Source: Diphasiastrum complanatum
Lineage: Eukaryota > Streptophyta > Lycopodiopsida > Lycopodiales > Lycopodiaceae
Length of the DNA stretch: 64,000 bases
NCBI GenBank assembly: GCA_029204225.1
Contig: CM055110.1
Coordinates: 21,186,988-21,250,987, forward strand
Direction of reading: 5' to 3'
This document shows positions 43,381 through 53,110 of the stretch, one piece after another (the first letter of the stretch is position 1; each line of letters begins with the position of its first letter). Both the position numbers and the translations under genes were made by a program. Below the pieces are notes generated by a model. It ran no database searches and was not told where the DNA came from. It saw nothing but the letters and a program-made list of their open reading frames with translations.

Positions 43381-44159
43381 TAGAAACAACAATGTTAGCT
43401 TGGATATACACCACCTCTCCAACATTTAAAGATATTCTTTTGATGAATGGCATCAAAATATGATAACTTATGAACTCCAATTGACTTGAAAATGACTTTT
43501 GATCCTCAAGTTCACTTCACATCAAAGTGTTAGTAAAGACTTGATCAACACAAATGCATAAAAGCATGCTAGAATTTAGGTCGCCTCAAATCCCTGAAAA
43601 TGCAAACTTATTATATTTGGCCACCGACCAGCTCTATACCATGTGAAAACTTTAGATCTAAAGACGATCCAAAATGTTAGATATAGGCCAAGAATGATTG
43701 CATTAAACACAAATCTCTTCTATGTTAAACAATTTACTTGTTGGTTTGATCAAAATCACTAACCAAATAGAAATAGAATTAAAAGATATTCAAAACTTAA
43801 TTAGATTTGTTTATAGTTCGTAAAACAACAAGATCACACTTAATTCATCCTCTATCTGCACATCGATCAAGCACACAACATAATCTCTACATAAATGTAG
43901 AAGAATGCCAAAATGAGCTGATAGTGTTTCATCAAAAAGTTCTCTAAACCAAATATGAACAAAGACTTCAATTCTGACCTCCTATTTATAGGTGAGAGTA
44001 ATGACTCTTTGTTAAATGAATTTCTTGTATATCCAACTTAGATAGGGAAATGCCCTATCTTGAGGGCTTTACCCTTATCTTAGGGTGGTTCCACAAGAAG
44101 TGGGGGGTAAGTCCACAAGGCCCAAATACTTTACCTTGATTCGTGGAGCCACTCCTGAG
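43381..44159. other. intergenic, no supported gene
   Basis: AT-rich, no features with support. Confidence 0.5.
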
Positions 44160-44460
44160 GCCTCTCTCCCATTTCACAAGGGGTGAGAGTTGCTCCTAGG
44201 TGGCATTGAAAGGTGTTAACATGGGGTAACTCAAGATGCCAGGGGAATACCTAAGACATCTTGGAGTATGGGGATAAGTGGTGGGCCTTTTTTCGCCCCT
44301 CCAATAAAGAGCAAAAATGTCTTATCTAATTTGAATTTAGACATTAAATGCCTTGGCAAGGCCTTCACATGGAATGACATGGAAGGATCTAGGCTTTCAA
44401 ATTGGGTGGTAAGTGCATGTTTTGGAATGGGCCTGTTCCATGTGAAATCACCCTTAGAGT
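44160..44460. repeat. dispersed repeat, copy 2 (inverted copy of 28790-29130)
   Basis: Carries CCCATTTCACAAGGGGTGAG, GGCATTGAAAGGTG, GGGCC, GGCTTTCAAATT and TTCCATGTGAAA in the order expected for the reverse complement of copy 1. Confidence 0.65.
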
Positions 44461-44641
44461 TGCCTTTCCAAGTAACAGTCTAGTTCATTATGGATGTCAT
44501 CCTCTTGCATGGGTAAGGAGCCATCATCAAAATTTAGAACGATTTGCTTCAACAAAACTTTCCATGTAGCCCATGGGAGCAACCCATGGAAGGCCTTCCT
44601 TCATAATGTCAAGTGGTAGCCCACAAGTGTAATGGGTGACC

Positions 44642-46789
44642 TGTAGCGCAGGCATCCCAAAGGGAGCCGGGAACCACGACTTAGCTTCCCAGCCTTCAAC
44701 TCTTGCCATCCAAACCCACTTGACATACAAGCAGCCAACTCGCCAACAACGATCAGACTTAACCAACTTGAGTTCCGAAAACCAACATTGAGATCCAACT
44801 TGGCGCCATGCCAGATCGGGGGTCCCGATGTCGGTGACTTCCCTCCAAGCAAGCCGCCCGACATACATCAAACTTAATCAACTCGAAGCTTCGTTACAAA
44901 CGAGTAACATCCATTCCAAGCAAGCGGTCTGACTTACATCAGACTTAACCAACTAAAAGCTTCGTCACGAGCGCTGGAAGCCAACCTGGCGCCACGCCAG
45001 ACTGGACAGCCATAAATAGGTAACGTCCACCCAAGCAAGCCATCTAACTCAACCGACAGGTTAGAGCCCGTTCCCCAAGAGCTTAACCCATTCACGTTCA
45101 TGCAAGGAACACTCAGAACCACAAGCCGCGACAGATATGGAAACAACCAGTTCCTGGACCAAATGGTCCCGACAGCATACCGCTGGCGCCACGGACCGAA
45201 TGGTCTCGACAGCATATCGTTGGCGTCCCGGGATACGACCCTCAGCTGTGTGCCAACTTTAAAAATTTGGAAGCGGCCTTACAACTGGCGCTTTTACCGA
45301 ACACTGAAACTTAGAAGGTAATCAGAGTCAGTTTGAGGAAAATCCCACTTTATTGATAAATCTAAGAAGGTTACATTTCAAGTGTGTGACCGACCCTAGT
45401 CTCCGGGGCGCTAGCATGCCAAGGCGAGAGCCATGACAACATTCCAGCAAGGGAGGCTGAGACTTGGTTGGAGTTTGCCCTGAGTCGCAACCCGCACTCC
45501 CCTACAGTATTGGTGTGATTCGGCACCCCCCCTCATACCAAGCACTCTAGCCAAGCTGGTAAAGCACATTTTTCTCTCTCTAGAATTTTCTCTTTCTAGA
45601 AAGTCATTTTCTCTCTCTAGATTTTATTGATCCCCAGGCTTTTATTAATCATGCCTAGATCGTGTGAGGTGATTGCACATCGATCTGAGCTCTTTGGACT
45701 CCGCTAGAACCGATCAAAGATTTTCAGCCATAAAAACTTGGCGCCGGCTGGATTCTGGTCACAGTGGCGCCGGCGCCATTGGCGCCGGGAGCAGCAGGAG
45801 CGCTGCTAGCACCTGTTGCGCCGGTGCCTCAAAGGGCGCTGGGACTTGAGCGGTTTCCCCAACACGCGCTTAAGTCTAACATTCATCCATCATGCACTTA
45901 CGTAAAAGCCAACTCAGAAACGTAACAAGCTTAACCATTCAGACTTAAGAAAACTGGAATCCCAACCAACCCGAAAGCCAACTCAGAATCCGTCCCCAAA
46001 AGGTAACCAAAGGCAAAGACAAGCCACACATGAAACCCAAGGCATAGTGGTCGCCAAACTGACCAATTGGCATAGCGGCAAGCCCCATGTCGATGACAGG
46101 GACCCTTAGGCGCCAGCGACGCAAAAAGGTTGTAGTAAGGGTCCTTCCACTTGGACCAGTCCCGGAGGCAAAACCGAAATGGTAATCATCCCCAAGGATC
46201 AACTTTATTAGATTTGGAAGAGGTTACATTCATACATAGACTGACCGGTCTCGGGGCCACCAACACGTGCTGGGCATTGTGCTTGGCTCGTGCTGGTAGA
46301 GGGAGCTGAGACCTGGCGACTGGATTCCTGGCGCTGGTTGAGCTGCCCAAGTTTCTATCTGCCGGACTCCCCCTATAGTTCTGCTGTGATTCGGCGCACC
46401 CCCTCTGGTTTGAAACATAGTGCTTTCTGGTAAAGCACGCTTTTTAGGACTTAGTTTTTATTTTGATGATTAAGCCTGGCAAGCCTGGCAGAATCAGTCT
46501 GGCTCCCGGACATGGGTCCCGGGAGCCGTCCCGGTGGCCGAATCAACCTGCTTTCCTGACTAGGCCATGACTCGAGCTCCAGAGCTAGCTCATGACTTTG
46601 TGATTACTTGACTGGCTCACCACAAGTCGGAGGCTCAGTGCTTGACGTTCTAACTTGCTCTGGGACCTTAGGGAGTGTCACCCCTTTGAGTCTTACAGAG
46701 CACGCTGGGTGCACCCGAGTCAGCTTTACAACAGCACCGGGGACATAGCTGGCGCCGGAAGTAAAGCTTGTAAAGGTAGCTTTACAATA
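44642..46789 (-). mobile_element. family-2 LTR copy A, reverse orientation, split by a family-1 solo LTR
   Basis: Starts TGTAGCGCAGGCATCCC, the reverse complement of the family-2 LTR end, and finishes AAGCTTGTAAAGGTAGCTTTACAATA, the reverse complement of its start with a C-to-T change. Without the insertion at 45814-46733 and one 5-bp duplication it is 1,223 bp, equal to the other family-2 LTRs. Its flanks (TGACC and GCCGG) are not a target duplication and are neither PBS nor PPT, so it is a solo LTR with mutated or recombined flanks. Confidence 0.85.
45814..46733 (-). mobile_element. family-1 solo LTR (920 bp) with target duplication GCACC
   Basis: In plus coordinates it runs TGTTGCGCC... 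GCTTTACAACA. GCACC is present on both sides (45809-45813 and 46734-46738). It is the reverse complement of the 3' LTR at 50210-51127 with few differences. No internal sequence remains, so it is a solo LTR left by recombination between two LTRs. Confidence 0.92.
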
Positions 46790-46814
46790 GCCGGGCAGCG
46801 TGAGGGCGGGGCGG
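46790..46814. other. GC-rich spacer and left target duplication GGCGG
   Basis: 25 bp of probable host sequence between family-2 LTR copy A and the next element. Its last five bases (46810-46814, GGCGG) equal 56577-56581. Confidence 0.8.
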
Positions 46815-47290
46815 TGTTGTAAAGCTACCTTTACAAGCTTTACTTCTGGCGCCATCGGCGCCAGCTATGTCCCCGGCGCCAGTAGCGCCCCTGCTGCTCC
46901 CGGCGCCACTGTGACCAAAATCCAGCCGGCGCCAAGTTCCTATGGCTGAAAATCTTTGATCGGTTCTAGTGGAGTCCAGAGAGCTCAGATCGATGTGCAA
47001 TCACCTCACACGATCTAGGCATGATTAAAGGAAGCCTGGGGATCAATAAAATCTAGAGAGATAAAATGACTTTCTAGAAAGAGAAAATCCTAGAGATAGA
47101 AAAATGTGCTTTATCAGCTTAGGTAGAGTGCTTGGTATGAGGGGGGGGGGTGCCGAATCACACTAATACTATAGGGGAGTGCGGGTTGCGACTCAGCGCG
47201 AGCTCCAACCAAGTCTCAGCCTCCCTTGCTGGAATGTTGTCATGGCTCTCGCCTTGGCATGCTAGCGCCCCAGAGACTAGGGTCGGTCAC
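46815..47290 (+). repeat. family-2 5' LTR, first part
   Basis: From TGTTGTAAAGCTACC to GGTCAC. It includes the GGCGCC-rich zone (46840-46935), a GTGCTTTA block, a run of 9 G at 47141-47149 and the block GCCGAATCACA...ACTATAGGGGAG. The LTR continues at 52352 after the nested insertion. Confidence 0.9.
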
Positions 47291-47305
47291 TATAGCGCAG
47301 GCATC

Positions 47306-47907
47306 TGTTGTAAAGCTGACTCAGGTGCACCCAACGTGCCCTGTAAGACTCTAAGGGGTGACACTCCCTAAGGTCCCAGAGCAAGTTAGAACGTCAAGGA
47401 CTGAGCCTCCGACCTGTGGTGAGCCAGTCAAGTAGTCACAAGTCATGAGCTAGCTCTGGAGCTCGAGTCATGGCCTAGTCAGGAAGCAAGTTGATTCTGC
47501 CACCGGGACGGCTCCCGGGACCCATGTCCGGGAGCCAGACTGATTCTGCCAGGCTTGCCAGGCTTAATCAACAAAATAAAAACTAAGTCCCAAAAAGCGT
47601 GCTTTACCAGAAAGCACTATGTTTCAGAACAGAGGGGGTGCGCCGAATCACAGCAAAACTATAGGGGGAGTCCGGCAGACAGAAACTTGGGCAGCTCAAC
47701 CAGCGCCAGGAATCCAGTCGCCAGGTCTCAGCTCCCTCTACCAGCACGAGCCAGGCACAATGCCCAGCACGTGTTGGTGGCCCCGAGACCGGTCAGTCTA
47801 TGTATGAATGTAACCTCTTCCAAATCTAATAAAGTTGATCCTTGGGGATGATTACCATTTCGGTTTCGCCTCCGGGACTGGTCCAATTGGAAGGACCCTT
47901 ACTACAA
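47306..47907 (+). repeat. family-1 5' LTR, truncated
   Basis: Matches 50210-50811 closely. Contains the block GTGCGCCGAATCACAGCA...ACTATAGGGGGAG and AATAAAG near 47829. The match stops at CTTACTACAA, where pol sequence begins. Confidence 0.92.
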
Positions 47908-48580
47908 TAACTTTTACAGGAGATTCATTGAGGCATTTAGCAAAATTGTGGCACCACTGTTGGAGCAGACCAAGACTCATCTGAAGATGACATGGACACC
48001 GGAATGTGAAGCAGCGTTCCAAGAACTAAAACGACGGATCACTCAAGAACCCATCCTTGCCTTACCGGACTTTAGCAAACCTTTTGAAATACATACAGAT
48101 GCGTCAAACTTTGCTATTGGGGCCGTGCTGATGCAAGACGGAAAACCTGTTGCATATTTTTCAAAGAAATTGAGTGACGTAGAGCGACGATGGCCAACTC
48201 ATGAAAAGGAAATGGTCGCAGTAGTCCAAGCAGTGGAGCATTGGAGACATTATGTGGCAGGAAAACCCTTTAAGACGTTCACTGATAATGTATCACTCAA
48301 GTACTTCTCATCCCAAGGTATGCTCACGCCAAAGCAAATGCGATGGCAAAACTTTCTCTCAAAATTCAATATAGACATTTTACACACGGCGGGAAAGAAC
48401 AATGTGGTGGCGGACGCACTAAGTAGACAAGAACACTTGATGGCAACAGTGACAACTCAGGTGACTGGCCTACTCCAAGAAATCAGAGAGAATTATGGTG
48501 TAGATGCGTTGGCGAAGGACTTAATGATCGAATTCCAGCTGGGAAAGCCTCATAAACTTGGAAAGATCAAATGGTTGTTT
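47907..48580 (+). pseudogene. chromovirus RT thumb and RNase H
   Basis: Frame from about 47915 (FYRRFIEAFSKIVAPLLEQT) through RNase H: FEIHTDASNFAIGAVLMQDG (first catalytic Asp), THEKEMVAVVQAVEHWRHYV (Glu), KTFTDNVSLKYF (Asp) and NVVADALSRQ near 48415. Internal ATG at 47948. RNase H removes the RNA strand during cDNA synthesis; the catalytic triad is intact. The frame continues past the start of the integrase frame to a stop at 48622, but a one-base shift near 48575 is needed to enter integrase. RT palm and fingers are missing. Confidence 0.9.
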
Positions 48581-49968
48581 ATAAACAACGCAGAGTATAT
48601 GTCCCAGACAACATCAACCTGAGGAAGAAAGTCTTGCGAGAACATCATGACGTACTAGCCGCCGGGCATCCAGGGGTGAATCGCATGTATGAACTTCTCA
48701 AAAGAGGCTTCTATTGGCCAAGTATATGGGCAGACGTTGAATCCTATGTACAAACATGCCCGACATGTCAACAAGTGAAGGTGGAACCACTAGCTCCGGC
48801 TGGACTACTCCAACCATTACCGGTACCAGCATACCCATGGGATTCGGTGAGCATGGATTTTATTGTTCAACTACCACGGTGCCAAGGATTCGACTCAATT
48901 TATGTGGTGGTTGACCGCTTTTCAAAGCAAGTTCATCTAGTACCAACTAAAAGTTCAGTGACAGCTGAAGAAGTGGCAAGGTTATTTTTCAAATGTGTTT
49001 TCAAATACCACGGCCTGCCTAGAACGATTATTTCTGACCGAGACACCAAGTTCGTTGGAAAGTTTTGGACTTGTCTATTTCGCCTCGTGGGAACCGGATT
49101 GAATTTCAATACTGCATATCATCCTCAGACAGATGGGCAAACGGAGCGAGTCAATCGACAGATTGAACAATATTTACGAAATTATGTCGCTTGGGACCAA
49201 TCTGATTGGGTCAACTACTTGGATATTCTCGAGTTTGCACATAACAACCAAGTGAACAGATCTACTGGAAGGGCACCCTTCGAGATAAGCAATGGTCGGC
49301 TACCGATTGTTCCAAGCTCTTTTCTTACAGGCGTGCAGGAAACACCAGTACCCACTGTAGAGGAATTCATCAATGAGTGGCACACAAAGCTGACCGAGGT
49401 GAAGGCGTTTTTAGAGCAGTCACAAAGGAGTATGGCAGCTGACGTAAACCCACATCGACGAGAACTGGAATTTGAGGAAGGTGATCAAGTATGGCTGAAC
49501 ACAAAGAACATTGCGCTACCAAAAGGTTTTTCTCATAAGTTTGCTCGACCTTATGCGGGACCATATTATGTCACCAAGAAGATCAACCCAGTGGCTTATC
49601 GATTAGCGCTGCCATCCAGCTTGGATATACACAATGTGTTTCATATCTCATTACTCAAACGGTACAAACCAGATGAGCGATTTGATCGGCAACACGAACT
49701 CCGTCACCCACCAACGACACTTGATGATACGAAAATACAGCTTGTACCAGAACAAATATTGACACATAGAAAGCGAACTGGCGTTCAACGTGAATATCTA
49801 GTGAAGTGGCTACGGGCTCCACTTATTGAGGCTTCTTGGGAGTACGAAGACAAACTTAAGGAGGGAGCCCCTGAAGTATTAGCAGATTATCTGCAGAAGA
49901 ACCAACGCAATAGCCGTTTTCCCAGATCGGCACACAAAGCACTACCTGGCGGCATGCCTCTTACATAA
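48571..49968 (+). CDS. chromovirus integrase with chromodomain, intact frame
   Basis: 465 open codons. Zinc-binding HHCC domain: H25/26, H33, C63, C66. Catalytic core DD35E: D96 (SMDFIVQL), D156 (SDRDTKF) and E192 (DGQTERVN), with exactly 35 residues between the last two. The GPY/F-like region follows (FARPYAGPYYVTKKI, VFHISLLKRY near residue 350-370), and the C-terminus has a chromodomain (about 390-450: LVPEQILTHRKR, QREYLVKWLRAP, EASWEYEDKL) that in chromoviruses directs integration to chromatin. The first codons are shared with the end of the RNase H frame; the natural protein would be part of a longer polyprotein, so the ATG at 48571 is formal. Closest to chromovirus clades with a canonical chromodomain; clade not assignable by eye. 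Confidence 0.93.
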   Translation: MVVYKQRRVYVPDNINLRKKVLREHHDVLAAGHPGVNRMYELLKRGFYWPSIWADVESYVQTCPTCQQVKVEPLAPAGLLQPLPVPAYPWDSVSMDFIVQLPRCQGFDSIYVVVDRFSKQVHLVPTKSSVTAEEVARLFFKCVFKYHGLPRTIISDRDTKFVGKFWTCLFRLVGTGLNFNTAYHPQTDGQTERVNRQIEQYLRNYVAWDQSDWVNYLDILEFAHNNQVNRSTGRAPFEISNGRLPIVPSSFLTGVQETPVPTVEEFINEWHTKLTEVKAFLEQSQRSMAADVNPHRRELEFEEGDQVWLNTKNIALPKGFSHKFARPYAGPYYVTKKINPVAYRLALPSSLDIHNVFHISLLKRYKPDERFDRQHELRHPPTTLDDTKIQLVPEQILTHRKRTGVQREYLVKWLRAPLIEASWEYEDKLKEGAPEVLADYLQKNQRNSRFPRSAHKALPGGMPLT

Positions 49969-50209
49969 ACACTCATGGCCATTCTGAAGTTCAAGGAACT
50001 TTGCGGTATTTTTCTTAAGTTTGCAAATAAATCACTTGCAGCTTTACACAGGTTTTACGTAAGTGAACTTTATCTACACTTTTCCTGTGCTACTGCCAAT
50101 GTATTTTGTAATTCAAAGTTGCTAAGGCCGGTGAATTAGGCCCGTGCCATACGTCCTAGGTCTAGTTTGGCCCTGATGAGGACATCAGCCCTTTCAAACG
50201 AGGGGAGGA
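49969..50209 (+). other. family-1 3' UTR and polypurine tract
   Basis: PPT GAGGGGAGGA at 50200-50209 directly before the LTR. Just upstream is CTGATGAGGACATCAG, which the family-2 element also has (CTGATGAGGACAACAG) before its own PPT. Confidence 0.85.
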
Positions 50210-51127
50210 TGTTGTAAAGCTGACTCAGGTGCACCCAACGTGCCCTGTAAGACTCTAAGGGGTGACACTCCCTAAGGTCCCAGAGCAAGTTAGAACGTCA
50301 AGGACTGAGCCTCCGACCTGTGGTGAGCCAATCAAGTAGTCACAAGTCATGAGCTAGCTCTGGAGCTCGAGTCATGGCCTAGTCAGGAAGCAAGTTGATT
50401 CTGCCACCGGAACGGCTCCCGGGACCCATGTCCGGGAGCCAGACTGATTCTGCCAGGCTTGCCAGGCTTAAACAGCAAAATAAAAACTAAGTCCTAAAAA
50501 GCGTGCTTTACCAGAAAGCACTATGTTTCAAACCAGAGGGGGTGCGCCGAATCACAGCAGAACTATAGGGGGAGTCCGGCAGACAGAAACTTGGGCAGCT
50601 CAACCAGCGCCAGGAATCCAGTCGCCAGGTCTCAGCTCCCTCTACCAGCACGAGCCAGGCACAATGCCCAGCACGTGTTGGTGGCCCCGAGACCGGTCAG
50701 TCTATGTATGAATGTAACCTCTTCCAAATCTAATAAAGTTGATCCTTGGGGATGATTACCATTTCGGTTTCGCCTCCGGGACTGGTCCAAGTGGAAGGAC
50801 CCTTACTACAACCTTTTTGCGTCGCTGGCGCCTAAGGGTACCTGTCATCGACATGGGGCTTGCCGCTATGCCAATTGGTCAGTTTGGCGACCACTATGCC
50901 TTGGATTTCATGTGTGGCTTGTCTTTGGCTTTGGTTACCTTTTGGGGACGGATTCTGAGTTGGCTTTCGGGTTGGTTGGGATTCCAGTTTTCTTAAGTCT
51001 GAATGGTTAAGCTTGTTACGTTTCTGAGTTGGCTTTTATGTAAGTGCATGATGGATGAATGTTAGACTTAAGCGCGTGTTGGGGAAACCGCTCAAGTCCC
51101 AGCGCCCTTTGAGGCGCCGGCGCAACA
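50210..51127 (+). repeat. family-1 3' LTR, complete, 918 bp
   Basis: TGTTGTAAAGCTGACTC... GGCGCAACA. Promoter-like ACTATAGGGGGAG near 50563 and AATAAAG near 50732 (poly-A signal) mark the U3-R-U5 layout. The end is confirmed by the solo LTR at 45814-46733. Confidence 0.92.
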
Positions 51128-52351
51128 GCATCCCAAAGGGAGCCGGGAACCACGACTTAGCTTCCCAGCCTTCAACTCTTGCCATCCAAACCCACTTGAC
51201 ATACAAGCAGCCAACTCGCCAACAACGATCAGACTTAACCAACTTGAAGTTCGGAAAACCAACATTGAGATCCAACCTGGCGCCATGCCAGATCGGGGGT
51301 CCCGACGTGGGTGACTTCCCTCCAAGCAAGCCGCCCGACATACATCAAACTTAACCAACTCGAAGCTTCGTTACAAACGAGTAACATCCATTCCAAGCAA
51401 GCGGTCTGACTTACATCAGACTTAACCAACTGAAAGCTTCGTCACGAGCGCTGGAAGCCAACCTGGCGCCACGCCAGACTGGACAGCCATAAACAGGTAA
51501 CATCCACCCAAGCAAGCCATCCAACTCAGCCGACAGGTTAGAGCCCGTTCCCCAAGAGCTTAACCCATTCACGTTCATGCAAGGAACACTCAGAACCACA
51601 AGCCGCGACAGATATGGAAACAACCAGTTCTTGGACCAAATGGTCCCGACAGCATACCGCTGGCGCCACGGACCGAATGGTCCCGACGGCATACCGCTGG
51701 CGTCCCGGGATACGACCCTCAGCTATGTGCCAAGTTAAAAATTTTGAAAGCGGCCTTACAACTGGCGCTTTTACCGAACACTGAAACCCACAAGGTAATC
51801 AGAGTCAGTTTGAGGAAAATCCCACTTTATTGATAAATTTGAGAAGGTTACATTTCAAGTGTGTGACCGACCCTAGTCTCCGGGGCGCTAGCATGCCAAG
51901 GCGAGAGCCATGACAACATTCCAGCAAGGGAGGCTGAGACTTGGTTGGAGCTCGCCCTGAGTCGCAACCCGCACTCCCCTATAGTATTGGTGTGATTCGG
52001 CACCCCCCTCATACCAAGCACTCTACCCAAGCTGGTAAAGCACATTTTTCTCTCTCTAGGATTTTCTCTTTCTAGAAAGTCATTTTCTCTCTCTAGATTT
52101 TATTGATCCACAGGCTTCCTTTAATCATGCCTAGATCGTGTGAGGTGATTGCACATCGATCTGAGCTCTCTGGACTCCGCTAGAACCGATCAAAGATTTT
52201 CAGCCATAGGAACTTGGCGCCGGCTGGATTCTGGTCACAGTGGCGCCGGGAGCGGCGCCGGGAGCAGCAGGGGCGCTGCTGGCGCCGGGGACATAGCTGG
52301 CGCCGATGGCGCCGGAAGTAAAGCTTGTAAAGGTAGCTTTACAACAGTCAC

Positions 52352-53095
52352 ACACTTGAAATGTAACCTTCTGAGATTTATCAATAAAGTGAGATTTTTC
52401 TCAAACTGACTTTGATTACCTTCTGGGTTTTAGTGTTCTGTAAAAGCGCCAGTTGTAAGGCCGCTTCCAAATTTTTAAGTTGGCACATAGATGAGGGTCG
52501 TATCCCGGGACGCCAGCGGTATGCCGTCGGGACCATTCGGTCTGTGGCGCCAGCGGTATGCTGTCGGGACCATTTGGTCCAGGAACTGGTTGTTTCCATA
52601 TCTGTCGCGGCTTGTGGTCCTGAGTGTTCCTTGCATGAACGTGAATGGGTTAAGCTCTTGGGGAACGGGCTCTAACCTGTCGGCTGAGTTGGATGGCTTG
52701 CTTGGGTGGATGTTACCTGTTTATGGTTGTCCAGTCTGGCGTGGCGCCAGGTTGGTTTCCAGCGCTCGTGACGAAGCTTTCAGTTGGTTAAGTCTGATGT
52801 AAGTCAGATCGCTTGCTTGGAATGGATGTTACTCATTTGTAACGAAGCTTCGAGTTGGTCAAGTTTGATGTATGTCGGGCGGCTTGCTTGGAGGGAAGTC
52901 ACCCACATCGGGACCCCCGATCTGGCATGGCGCCAGGTTGGATCTCAATGTTGGTTTTCGGAACTTCAAGTTGGTTAAGTCTGATCGTTGTTGGCGAGTT
53001 GGCTGCTTGTATGTCAAGTGGGTTTGGATGGCAAGAGTTGAAAGCTAGGAAGCTAAGTCGTGGTTCTCGGCTCCCTTTGGGATGCCTGTGCTACA
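52352..53095 (+). repeat. family-2 5' LTR, second part
   Basis: Continues from 47290. Contains ATCAATAAAGTGAG (poly-A signal, near 52379), GGGACGCCAGCGGTATG repeats at 52508 and 52548, and the end GGGATGCCTGTGCTACA. Confidence 0.9.
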
Positions 53096-53097
53096 TG

Positions 53098-53110
53098 TGG
53101 TATCAGAGCC
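53098..53110 (+). promoter_or_regulatory. primer binding site of the family-2 element
   Basis: TGGTATCAGAGCC, a perfect initiator tRNA-Met complement, two bases after the LTR end. Confidence 0.95.

Larger units (their letters stand above)
47306..51127 (+). mobile_element. family-1 Ty3/gypsy chromovirus, internally deleted, target duplication GCATC
   Basis: Target duplication GCATC at 47301-47305 and 51128-51132. The 5' LTR is cut after about 602 bp (47306-47907) and fuses directly to pol within the RT thumb, so the LTR end, PBS, gag, protease and most of RT are gone. RNase H, integrase and chromodomain follow (47907-49968), then a 3' UTR, PPT and a complete 918-bp 3' LTR (50210-51127). The coding part is well preserved, with one frameshift, so it is the youngest coding retroelement in the window. 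Confidence 0.92.
47291..52346 (-). mobile_element. family-2 LTR copy B, reverse solo LTR, target duplication GTCAC
   Basis: Inserted in the 5' LTR of the family-2 element: GTCAC at 47286-47290 and 52347-52351. The left end reads TATAGCGCAGG (TG changed to TA), the right end GCTTTACAACA. Removing the family-1 element inside it leaves 1,229 bp, a full LTR. No internal family-2 sequence is attached, so it is a solo LTR in the opposite orientation to its host. Confidence 0.9.

Noticed and set aside
44527-44871. 114-codon minus-strand frame
   Set aside because: Runs from intergenic DNA into the end of a family-2 LTR; no domain.
46230-50711. A 62-codon frame conserved in three family-1 LTR copies (46230-46418 minus, 47619-47807 and 50523-50711 plus)
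   Set aside because: It lies inside LTR sequence and is shared only because the copies are recent; changes between copies alter amino acids freely.
44934-52802. A 93-103-codon frame conserved in family-2 LTR copies (44934-45215, 51411-51692, 52491-52802)
   Set aside because: Same reasoning: LTR sequence after the poly-A signal, with amino-acid-changing differences among few copies and no known domain.
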